DNA of 50,064 nt, taken from Acidimicrobiales bacterium (GTDB lineage: Bacteria > Actinomycetota > Acidimicrobiia > Acidimicrobiales > SZUA-35). The notes under the pieces were generated by a model, which ran no database searches, had not been told where the DNA came from, and was given only the letters and a program-made list of their open reading frames with translations. This document shows positions 24,838-32,378 of this stretch, piece by piece. Positions within the stretch are counted from its first letter, which is position 1. Every line of letters begins with the position of its first letter. Location of the stretch: NCBI GenBank assembly GCA_020628305.1, contig JAHDFH010000001.1, positions 1-50,064 on the forward strand, in the 5' to 3' direction. The translations under genes and the position numbers were made by a program.

Positions 24838-26986
24838 TCAGGGGTGTACAAATAGTTGGTTCGGACTTTACATTATCCAGTAAGGTCTGAACTGAATATT
24901 CAATTGCACCCTCACGGGTCGTGTCGCTGAAACTCAACTGGTCTGTCTTTCCTCGCCACCATACAGTACCTGCGTCAACGCTTCTGGATACTACATATTC
25001 GGCACCAGGAGCAGCTTCTTGCCAGTTAACAGTAACATCTGCGCCAACTTGTGAAACGCTACAAGAATCAACTGGAGTAACTTCATTGTTATCCGGCACA
25101 TCGTTATTGCTGCAGGGCTGCTGGGGGCTTCGGGTTTCATCTTCACCTACTGCCACAACGAAATATTCAAGTGAGGCGTCACGGTAACTGTCTATGAAGC
25201 TGAGAGAGTCTGTAGAACCTCGCCAGTACGCTTGAGATCCATCTACAGTCCGATAGATCACGTACCGAACAGCTTGTTCTGAAGCTTCCCAGGTGACTTC
25301 GATCCCATCCCCAATGACTACAAACGTACAGGAATTGGGTGCTTCGATTGGAGTTGGGGGTGGAGCGTCAATGTCTTCAGTGCATTTGACTGGAGTTCCC
25401 GAAACATTTCCGTTGCGAGCTTCGACGAAGTACTCAAGCTCTGCATCACGATTGATATCAGTGAACGTAAAGGTTTGGCCATCTACAGCACCTCGCCAAT
25501 ATGGAGTTGAGCCATTGACAGTTCGTCGAATAATAAACCTCTCAGCCTCGTCTTGAGCGTCCCAGCTAACTTTCACTGTTGAGTTGTTGAACTGTACGCT
25601 GCATGCTTCAACTGACGGACCCGTCGCAGACTCCGGACTGAACCGAGCCAGTCCGTACAGCGCTCGGCTGCCACCTTGAGTGAACTGTCCGCCTACCCAA
25701 AGTCTTCCATTGGAGTCTTCTTTAAGTGCCCAGCCGCCTCCTTGGCCCCTAAGATCAAACTCGAGAGGCAGTAGCTTGCCAGTCGACTTGTTGAAGCCGT
25801 ACACGCCTTTGACTCGCTGTGGTTCCCCAACAGCACCAACCTGGAAGTCCGCCAGCATTGTTCGATACTGATCGATATTCATTCGTTCACCGAGAGGTGT
25901 ATAAACGCCTAGTGGAAGGCGAGTGACTGACCCCCAACAATGGCAACTAGCCCAAACATACTTGGAGCCAATCTCAATCGCCTGGTTGTCTCCTCCTTTA
26001 CCAACGTCAAACTCCGGAATCTGCTGACTGTAGTACCCCTCGATCGGCTCTAGATCATCAGCAAGCAATACAGCAGTTTGGTGTGTTTTTCCGCCTACAT
26101 AGACCCGGTTACCGTCGGTTTGAACATCCCATAGGCGGTTGGAGGATCGTTCATAGCTAGCAACGTTTACGGGGTAGCCCTGTGTTACTCCCTCTTTGAG
26201 TCGTGCAGTTTGCGGGTCTAGAGTGGCAAAGAAATCCGAACGGTTGTCTGTCAGTGCAGCATCAAGACCGCCTACATTGTCGACCGATCCAAATTTGCCA
26301 GCGATGTAAACTCGTTCCCGGTTAACATCAACAGCAATTCCGTGAACGCCATTGCCTTGGTAGTTGGGTCCTTCATATTTTTGTAGAGAAGGAATCCATG
26401 ATTCATCGATGCTTCCATCGACAGCGGAGAAACGTGCCAGGCTTGTTAGCGCAACTCCCTGAGCGTTGGCGAATGTTCCTCCGGCATAGAGCTGGTTGCC
26501 AACGAGTTCGATGTCGAACACTGCTGGCGTTCCCCAAGAGTTAGTGATGTTGGTATCAAAGCCGGGGAGTGTCGCACCGGTGGTTGGATCAATTGCGACT
26601 ATTCCTCCTGTCATCTCACCGCCAACGAGTAGGCGACCATCTGGGGTGCTGGTGATTGTGTAGACAGCGTTGTCGAGTTCTGGCCTGAAGCTCGAGATCC
26701 ATTCACCAGTGTCAAGGTCAAAAGCAGCTAAGAAAGACTGATCAAACTCTTGACCCTCCGGAGACAAAAGCCTTGTGAAAGTGCCGCCCGCATACATTTT
26801 GCCATCGAGCTCGTGCAGATCCCAAATTAAGGCCCTGATGGCCCCCGTGTGCATAACACGATCGGTCTTGTCCTTAACATCCCAAATTTCCTCCGGAGTT
26901 ACCGAGTAATCAGCGCTAGCCGGGCTGGATGTAAGCAATATGAAACCCAGCAGCGCTGGGGCAAGAAAATAGATAAATCTACGCAT
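24827..26986 (-). CDS. Secreted beta-propeller protein with three FN3-like repeats
   Basis: This protein has a signal peptide (RRFIYFLAPALLGFILL...ASA), so ATG 26986 is preferred over GTG 27010. Residues ~40-440 contain repeated blades of the delta-60/PQQ-propeller kind (for example LVGNQLYAGGTF and DGRLLVGGEM), each pairing a 'measured value' strand with a GG-turn. The last ~250 residues hold three near-identical FN3-like modules, each with SC...V.W...A..YVI.R.VDG...YWRG and ending EYFV. It is extracellular and likely a binding or structural protein. No enzyme motif is seen. Its 3' end overlaps the convergent surface-protein gene by 11 bases. Confidence 0.78.
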   Translation of the reverse strand: MRRFIYFLAPALLGFILLTSSPASADYSVTPEEIWDVKDKTDRVMHTGAIRALIWDLHELDGKMYAGGTFTRLLSPEGQEFDQSFLAAFDLDTGEWISSFRPELDNAVYTITSTPDGRLLVGGEMTGGIVAIDPTTGATLPGFDTNITNSWGTPAVFDIELVGNQLYAGGTFANAQGVALTSLARFSAVDGSIDESWIPSLQKYEGPNYQGNGVHGIAVDVNRERVYIAGKFGSVDNVGGLDAALTDNRSDFFATLDPQTARLKEGVTQGYPVNVASYERSSNRLWDVQTDGNRVYVGGKTHQTAVLLADDLEPIEGYYSQQIPEFDVGKGGDNQAIEIGSKYVWASCHCWGSVTRLPLGVYTPLGERMNIDQYRTMLADFQVGAVGEPQRVKGVYGFNKSTGKLLPLEFDLRGQGGGWALKEDSNGRLWVGGQFTQGGSRALYGLARFSPESATGPSVEACSVQFNNSTVKVSWDAQDEAERFIIRRTVNGSTPYWRGAVDGQTFTFTDINRDAELEYFVEARNGNVSGTPVKCTEDIDAPPPTPIEAPNSCTFVVIGDGIEVTWEASEQAVRYVIYRTVDGSQAYWRGSTDSLSFIDSYRDASLEYFVVAVGEDETRSPQQPCSNNDVPDNNEVTPVDSCSVSQVGADVTVNWQEAAPGAEYVVSRSVDAGTVWWRGKTDQLSFSDTTREGAIEYSVQTLLDNVKSEPTICTPLING

Positions 26987-27052
26987 CAATATGCAATCGA
27001 CCATTAACACCCAGAAATTGAGTGGGTACTTCCCCTAGTGCGGCTCCTGCAG

Positions 27053-27058
27053 TAGTTT
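27053..27058 (+). promoter_or_regulatory. -10 box TAGTTT of leaderless lipoprotein gene
   Basis: TAGTTT, six bases, ATG 27065. No ribosome site. Confidence 0.5.
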
Positions 27059-27064
27059 GTTTAG

Positions 27065-27472
27065 ATGAAACTAATCGCTTATTTAGCAGTTTTGCTCTCT
27101 GTTTTTCTGTTGTCATGTTCTTCAACTGACGAAGAGCCTGAAGGGGTGGAAGCCCAAACCCCGTCTTCCCTCGGTGACGAAATCGAAGATGAAGGGTTGC
27201 TCACCTTTGAAGAAGCACCGGATGTTGAGTCTCAATCCGAAGAAGAGTGGGCACAGGCGTTAGCGGCAAGCTGGCTCGGCAGTAGCACCAATAACGGAAC
27301 GCAGGAGCTGGCTGAATGTATTGGTCAAGGGTTGGTTGACCAGATTGGTATTGCCCGTTTACTTGAGCTGGGCGTGAGGGTTGAGGATGTTGACGCTGGC
27401 ATGGTCAGCGCTGGTTTTACTGACGATGAAGCCGAGTTAATTGGGGAGATCTCAGCCGGATGTGAAGGTTAG
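27065..27472 (+). CDS. Predicted lipoprotein, acidic, 135 residues
   Basis: The N-terminus MKLIAYLAVLLSVFLLSCSS is a clear lipoprotein signal with the lipobox LLSC, so Cys18 would be lipidated and the protein anchored on the outer face of the membrane. The mature part is acidic, with a Glu-rich linker, then a helical domain containing the motif ELAECIGQGLVDQIG and a final Cys. The two Cys in the mature domain could form a disulphide. Function unknown. It needs Lgt/LspA and possibly the Lnt encoded at 33943. Its stop overlaps the convergent membrane-protein gene by four bases. Confidence 0.72.
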   Translation: MKLIAYLAVLLSVFLLSCSSTDEEPEGVEAQTPSSLGDEIEDEGLLTFEEAPDVESQSEEEWAQALAASWLGSSTNNGTQELAECIGQGLVDQIGIARLLELGVRVEDVDAGMVSAGFTDDEAELIGEISAGCEG

Positions 27473-28203
27473 CCAAAGACCGTAAAAGCGGTTCTTATAA
27501 CCAGAGCAGCCACGACCAGAATTAGAAAGGTTCTGGCTACGATCTGTTGCTTTGTCATAGTCCCCTGTTTCACAAATCGTGTTTCTGATCCTGGACTGAG
27601 CGTGAGGTGATGCTCAATTAATTTTGCCAGATCATCTGCCTGTCTAACGTTAAGTATTAGGTCAATATCCTTTTCTGCGTCTTTGTGTTGGATGGTGTGA
27701 AATAGGCTCCGAGGGTTGGCTACTAAACCGCTCACAGGGTGAAATACAGCATCCATGACGACCGATGATGTGTACAACTCTGGAGCTTCTCGTCGAAGCT
27801 GAGAGCGGTACCACGAATGAAAACTCACTTCCAACCATCCGTGACTATCGGTGCGGGTCACTTTAGCGATCCCTGGCCATGGGGTGATAACGGTTGAGCG
27901 TCTCCCAGCTGATAGAGGACCTGTTATGTACTCCCACGAGAGACCCTCAGGGTCGACCTTTACCTGAAATGGAAGTGGGTTTGGCGAAATTGGATTAACA
28001 AGGATGAGAGCAGTGACAACACCGGCGGCACAGATAACACTGGCAATATAAGGATTGAGTTCCAGAGTTACGAGTAAAATTCCTAGAGGTAAACTCAGAA
28101 GAAAAATGAATAAAATTTTAAACACATCGTTTGCACTAGCGTGTTTCAAGAATTGGCGACTTTCGAAGACTTGAGCTTCGTTGTCTGGGGTCATGTTGCT
28201 CAC
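27469..28203 (-). CDS. Membrane protein of unknown function, 244 residues
   Basis: Two adjacent hydrophobic helices (~28-75) are followed by a ~130-residue cytosolic or extracytoplasmic domain with an immunity- or PH-like beta pattern (VKVDPEGLSWEYI ... WPGIAKVTRT ... GWLEVSFHSW). A final C-terminal helix (~222-242) follows. The layout resembles bacterial PH-domain membrane proteins, but I cannot assign it with confidence. Start GTG 28203 or ATG 28194; a TAATCT -10 lies upstream on the minus strand. It is divergent from folP. Confidence 0.6.
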   Translation of the reverse strand: MSNMTPDNEAQVFESRQFLKHASANDVFKILFIFLLSLPLGILLVTLELNPYIASVICAAGVVTALILVNPISPNPLPFQVKVDPEGLSWEYITGPLSAGRRSTVITPWPGIAKVTRTDSHGWLEVSFHSWYRSQLRREAPELYTSSVVMDAVFHPVSGLVANPRSLFHTIQHKDAEKDIDLILNVRQADDLAKLIEHHLTLSPGSETRFVKQGTMTKQQIVARTFLILVVAALVIRTAFTVFG

Positions 28204-28235
28204 AGGTGTTTTATCGGAAGTCCTGGACTTTAGAT

Positions 28236-28241
28236 TAGCCT
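28236..28241 (+). promoter_or_regulatory. -10 box TAGCCT of leaderless folP
   Basis: TAGCCT, six bases, ATG 28248. The adjoining TAGATTA gives a minus-strand TAATCT for the divergent gene. Confidence 0.45.
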
Positions 28242-28247
28242 TACATC

Positions 28248-29030
28248 ATGACCAAGGTGATGGGCATACTGAATGTCACCCCGGATTCTTTTTCTGACGG
28301 TGGGCAGTACGACAGCGTGGATGCTGCTGTTCAGCGGGGCATAGAGATGTTTGCCGCTGGCGCAGACGTTGTGGATGTGGGCGGTGAATCTACACGCCCA
28401 GGGGCGGCGCCTGTTTCAGAGGACCAGGAACTTGAGCGGGTGATCCCCGTTATAGAAGATCTCAGCTCTATGGGTCAGGTTTCAATCGACACACGTCATG
28501 TGACAGTCGCTAGTGAGGCTGTCACCGCTGGAGCGACGATTATTAACGACGTAAGCGCTTCACTCAGCACCGTAGCCGCTGAGGCGGGCGTTTCTTGGAT
28601 AGCGATGCATATGCAGGGCTTACCTGAAAACATGCAGCACGATCCTAGCTACAGCAACGTAGTCGGCGAAGTTAAAGACTATTTGGTGGAGAAAGCTTTA
28701 GAGGCGCAGCAAATCGGGGTGCCACAAACCTGGATTGATCCAGGGTTTGGCTTTGGCAAGACTCTTGCCCACAATTTGGCTCTGTTGGCGAATATTGACC
28801 AGTTCGTTGCTACTGGACTTCCAGTTGCGGTAGGAATTAGCCGAAAATCAATGCTGGGTGAGCTCTTAGCTATTTCCGATGGTGCGGCAGAACCCGTCCC
28901 AATCGAAGACAGACTCGAAGCTTCACTTTTTTCTGCCGCTTTTACGATGCTAAAGGGTGTTGACCTGGTTAGAGTTCACGATGTAACTTCTACGTTACGG
29001 GTGCGGGCATTGATTCACAGGAGTAGTTGA
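28248..29030 (+). CDS. folP: Dihydropteroate synthase
   Basis: This enzyme condenses p-aminobenzoate with 6-hydroxymethyl-dihydropterin diphosphate in folate synthesis and is the sulfonamide target. Both PROSITE-type signatures are present: ILNVTPDSFSDGG at ~5-17 and the DVGGESTRPGA loop near 45. Further on are STIINDVSA, WIDPGFGFGKT and VGISRKSML, all conserved pterin- and phosphate-site segments. The length of 260 residues is typical. It starts leaderless and leads an overlapping cluster: the next gene begins inside its stop (TGATG), and folK overlaps that one. Confidence 0.96.
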   Translation: MTKVMGILNVTPDSFSDGGQYDSVDAAVQRGIEMFAAGADVVDVGGESTRPGAAPVSEDQELERVIPVIEDLSSMGQVSIDTRHVTVASEAVTAGATIINDVSASLSTVAAEAGVSWIAMHMQGLPENMQHDPSYSNVVGEVKDYLVEKALEAQQIGVPQTWIDPGFGFGKTLAHNLALLANIDQFVATGLPVAVGISRKSMLGELLAISDGAAEPVPIEDRLEASLFSAAFTMLKGVDLVRVHDVTSTLRVRALIHRSS

Positions 29031-29572
29031 TGCCAAAGGGAAAATGGGCTCAAGGAATTAAGCCCCGTCATTTGCAATGGTTTATCCAAGATAAGTTGGC
29101 TATTTGCGAGCGCCCTGGAGGATATGGCCCTGATCATCGTCTAGTCAGACGACAAGAGGAAGTCATTTGGATTCGTGAAAGCGACTTCACGTACCTTATT
29201 TCACTTCTTCCAGACAACGAGAACCTAGAAACTTATGATGACTGTGGCATGCCTTGGAAGCATTGGCCATTCCCACAAGATGTAGACCTCGAAGTTTCGC
29301 TTCCTGTTATCTACCCAGAGCTTCATCAGAACCTCACCGACGGTAAGAAGCTTCTGATGCACGCAGAAGAGCTTAATGATCGCTTCGCTGGTTTCTTAGC
29401 TGGCTATCTGTGTTGGAGCAACATGGTGCCAGTCATTCACGAAGCCATCACTGTCACAGAAGCTATTTTGGGTCGGCCGCTTGCGCCAAACGCTCGAGCG
29501 ATAGTGCAAAAAGCCGCAGAACTGCGAGATTCAGCGCCTATGGCAGTCAAGCAAGAAGCCCTAATTGCCTAA
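29030..29572 (+). CDS. Dual-specificity-phosphatase-like protein with substituted catalytic Cys
   Basis: This is a 180-residue cytosolic protein between folP and folK, in the slot often held by folB. The fold reads as a small phosphotyrosine-phosphatase type. FTYLISLLPDNENLETYDDCGMPWKHWPF resembles the strand and general-acid region of dual-specificity phosphatases, and LLMHAEELNDRFAGFLAGYL aligns with the HCX5R P-loop helix. However, the catalytic Cys position is Ala (H111-A112-...-R118), so classical cysteine chemistry is not possible. It may be a phosphate-binding pseudophosphatase or a repurposed enzyme. ATG overlaps the folP stop by one base. The fold assignment is by eye. Confidence 0.72.
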   Translation: MPKGKWAQGIKPRHLQWFIQDKLAICERPGGYGPDHRLVRRQEEVIWIRESDFTYLISLLPDNENLETYDDCGMPWKHWPFPQDVDLEVSLPVIYPELHQNLTDGKKLLMHAEELNDRFAGFLAGYLCWSNMVPVIHEAITVTEAILGRPLAPNARAIVQKAAELRDSAPMAVKQEALIA

Positions 29573-30041
29573 CAAGGTCAGAGCCTTTCTAGGTCTTGGT
29601 TCCAATATTGGTGACAGCAGAAACTGGCTTCGGCAGGCTGTTGAAGAGCTTCCAGGGGTGATTGCTGTTTCACCGCTGTATCGTACGGAGCCAGTTGGTG
29701 GCCCTGACCAAGACGACTATTTGAACATTGTTGTTGCAATAGAAACCGAGTTGAGTTCTCGAGACTTATTACTTCAGTGTCAAAGAATCGAACTTGAAGC
29801 TGGGCGTGAACGCCTGGTCAAGAATGGGCCCAGGACACTTGATATAGACATCCTGTTGTATGACAATCGGCAAATTTCAGAGCCTGGCTTGGAAGTTCCC
29901 CATCCAAGGATGTTTCAGCGCAACTTTGTCATAAGCCCTTTGTTAGACATCGCTCCAGAGTTAGCCTTTGACGAAGCTTTCACATCTCGAATTAATCCTG
30001 ATGAATTGATCGGTGATGTTGAAGAAATTGGTGAGCTTTAG
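29565..30041 (+). CDS. folK: 2-amino-4-hydroxy-6-hydroxymethyldihydropteridine diphosphokinase (HPPK)
   Basis: HPPK transfers pyrophosphate from ATP to hydroxymethyl-dihydropterin, making the folP substrate. The N-terminal FLGLGSNIGDS, the SPLYRTEPVGG loop and the signature GPRTLDIDILLYDN are all present, followed by the VPHPRMFQRNFVISPLLDIAP tail typical of the family. Length is 158 residues, as usual. The start is TTG 29565, overlapping the preceding gene's stop by eight bases, so translation is probably coupled. It is convergent with the secreted zincin, overlapping by four bases. Confidence 0.95.
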   Translation: MPNKVRAFLGLGSNIGDSRNWLRQAVEELPGVIAVSPLYRTEPVGGPDQDDYLNIVVAIETELSSRDLLLQCQRIELEAGRERLVKNGPRTLDIDILLYDNRQISEPGLEVPHPRMFQRNFVISPLLDIAPELAFDEAFTSRINPDELIGDVEEIGEL

Positions 30042-32215
30042 AGAATTCCTGTTGTATATCTAAACTCGAATCCTTCAGAGAAACCAGTCAGCATTTCACC
30101 TCTTGATAGACCAGCATCCAGCAGACCACTCCAGTAGTTGACTTCTGAGCTGCTAGGCGTTCTCTTCAAAACGTTTTGGTAGATCAACTTAGTAAAGTCT
30201 GGGTTGCTGAGGCTGCCATATCGACTTGCGAATTCTGGCGACGTTGTGAACTCGTTTGCTATTGATTGCAGGTCGCCAGTGGATACTAGGACGCTAACCC
30301 AATAGTCGAGAGCTTGATCGGTCGGTGTGCGCAAGAAGGTAGCTTTATAGATTCGCAGGATCTGTCCATCGATTTCAGAATTTGGCGCCACCGTCTCAGT
30401 CCTTGTTATGTACTCAGACGACTCTGCAAAGCCCAGCATCACAGAACCTCGACTGGTGCCACTGTTTAGCAGCCCAAGCCAATAGTTGTAGCCAGCATCA
30501 GGCTCTCGGCGCAGAACATTAGCGTAGACAAGGTCAACAAACTGGGCGTTGCTTAGGTTGCCGTAGCGTGAAGCAAACTCTTGGCTTGATGCGAAGAAGC
30601 TTGAGATGTTGTCAGGGCTGGTTCCGTTAACCCGCTCCGTCTTCCAGTAATTTAGGCCCGTTGAGTCCGGCTGACGGAGGAAGTAAGCACTGTATAGGCG
30701 TCCAATCTGGCCGTCGAGAGCGGTTTTGTTGACGTTGATGACAGAGCTTGATCCGCCACCGCTAGATCCTGAAGATCCGCTTGCAGAAGTAGTGAATGAG
30801 GTAACCCGTGTCGAGTCTGTTGCATCGCCGACGCTACGCAGCTCAAGTGAGTAGTTGGTGCTTGCAGATAGTCCGGTCACAGTAGCAGATTTAGCAGCTG
30901 GCGAAGTTGTGACTTGCTTGACAAGTACTCCGTCTTTCTTGACTTTGACCTGCATTGTGTTGGGCAGTGAACCAACCTGTGAGAGATCGAAGTTCCACTT
31001 TACTGTGACAGAGTTAGAGGTCTTAGTTAGGGAAGTGATATTGCCTTTTAGGTGTGTGGTTTGGAGACCCCAGCCTATTCCGTCCAAGATTCCAAGAATG
31101 GGAGCGTCGACACTACGATTGGCTACACCATAGTTGAATAGAGGTGTCATGAGAGTCCCAGGCGCCCCGCTTCCATAGACACTCTCGTCAAAGTGGGAAT
31201 AGCTGCTTCCGTTTTCCCAGTTTGTTGGATCGTAGAGTTTGTATATCTCGCCACCCCCGATGGTCACATCTAAAGCGTTGCTTTCTAGATACTGATTTGG
31301 GTTGGAAAGCGCTGTCAGATTCTGATTGTTATAGCGAACTAAATCATCGTAGATGCCAAGGGGGGAGCCAAGTTCCGGACCGGAGCCGTAGTCAGCTGCT
31401 GAGCCTGTAAACCCAAGTCCATGAATCGCCTCGTGAAGTACTACTGAGTAGAGATCAATTTTTGAGTTGGGTACCGAGGTATTAGAGGTTGATAAGTGCC
31501 AGCTGTTGGAGGTGTAGAGCTGTGAGTTAAGTGTAATCAGCAGTTCTGGGCGGGCGGCCCCGTTCTGATCAACGTTGAGAATGGTGTTAACCAAAGCCGC
31601 AGGATAGGTACGGTTGGTTGGTAGCGACGAACCTTGGTAGAGAGTTTCGGGCCCTCCGAATCCAAGAATGTTGTTTCCACCCAGGTTCTGCCACGAGAAC
31701 AAAACTTCAACAGGGCCACCTGTTTTGGTGGTGATGAGACCATCTATTTGATTGATCGCAGCGGTGGCGACGGCTTGGACATCAGCTGGAGCTGGGTTGG
31801 CCGAATCAAACGTAATGAATATTCCTCCACCAGAAGCTTGAGAGTTGGCAGATGACTCAGTTAGGTTGAACAGCGAATCGAGTCCGCTGCTTGTTTCCTC
31901 AGCTGTTTGGGCAATAGCGTGAGATATGAGAGTAAGCTCCTTGAGTTCAAGCAAATCGTCGTGAGTTGCCTGGTCAACTGCATCATTGTGGCTGTGCTCG
32001 CCTTCATGGCTGTGAGCGTGAATAGAGCCATCATGGTTGTGATAGTGCTCGGTTGTTTCAATGGCTAGTTCGGGTTCAATCGCCACAAGATCATCGATTT
32101 GAGCAGAAGCTGGGCCAACTCCTAAACAAACCGTGGCAGCCGCCGATAGACCAATGCCTACAAGAGCGCGTCGAGCACGCCTAGGAATCTTCTCATTTGC
32201 CTTAAACAGTGTCAT
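30038..32215 (-). CDS. Secreted zincin with His-rich segment, FN3 domain and DUF4214 repeats
   Basis: This is a 725-residue exported protein. The basic signal peptide (RRARRALVGIGLSAAATVCL...ASA) could use Sec or Tat. Residues ~56-78 are a His-rich metal-binding-like stretch (HYHNHDGSIHAHSHEGEHSH). The zinc site LHEAIHGLGF near 260 fits the HExxHxxG(F) zincin pattern with a third His or Asp ligand. A Met-containing GTLMTPLF near 360 may be the Met-turn. An FN3 domain (~390-475), a Ser/Gly linker and two DUF4214 units follow, with repeated YFLRQPDSTGLNYW- and SSQEFASRYG-type motifs. DUF4214 is common in exported surface proteins. The start has GGGCGG as ribosome site. Confidence 0.82.
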   Translation of the reverse strand: MTLFKANEKIPRRARRALVGIGLSAAATVCLGVGPASAQIDDLVAIEPELAIETTEHYHNHDGSIHAHSHEGEHSHNDAVDQATHDDLLELKELTLISHAIAQTAEETSSGLDSLFNLTESSANSQASGGGIFITFDSANPAPADVQAVATAAINQIDGLITTKTGGPVEVLFSWQNLGGNNILGFGGPETLYQGSSLPTNRTYPAALVNTILNVDQNGAARPELLITLNSQLYTSNSWHLSTSNTSVPNSKIDLYSVVLHEAIHGLGFTGSAADYGSGPELGSPLGIYDDLVRYNNQNLTALSNPNQYLESNALDVTIGGGEIYKLYDPTNWENGSSYSHFDESVYGSGAPGTLMTPLFNYGVANRSVDAPILGILDGIGWGLQTTHLKGNITSLTKTSNSVTVKWNFDLSQVGSLPNTMQVKVKKDGVLVKQVTTSPAAKSATVTGLSASTNYSLELRSVGDATDSTRVTSFTTSASGSSGSSGGGSSSVINVNKTALDGQIGRLYSAYFLRQPDSTGLNYWKTERVNGTSPDNISSFFASSQEFASRYGNLSNAQFVDLVYANVLRREPDAGYNYWLGLLNSGTSRGSVMLGFAESSEYITRTETVAPNSEIDGQILRIYKATFLRTPTDQALDYWVSVLVSTGDLQSIANEFTTSPEFASRYGSLSNPDFTKLIYQNVLKRTPSSSEVNYWSGLLDAGLSRGEMLTGFSEGFEFRYTTGIL

Positions 32216-32378
32216 TTTCCGCCCAGTGCTAGTGCCCGTAAAGGTTGTTTCGACTAGATATTCAAATTTCTGTAGCTAGAGTTCTGAACATAGTTCAACA
32301 GGCCCACACGACATAAAAAACCTTGCCCAGCCAGGTATTCTGGTAACTAGTTGCGGGAACTAGACGGCGGTTAGAAAA

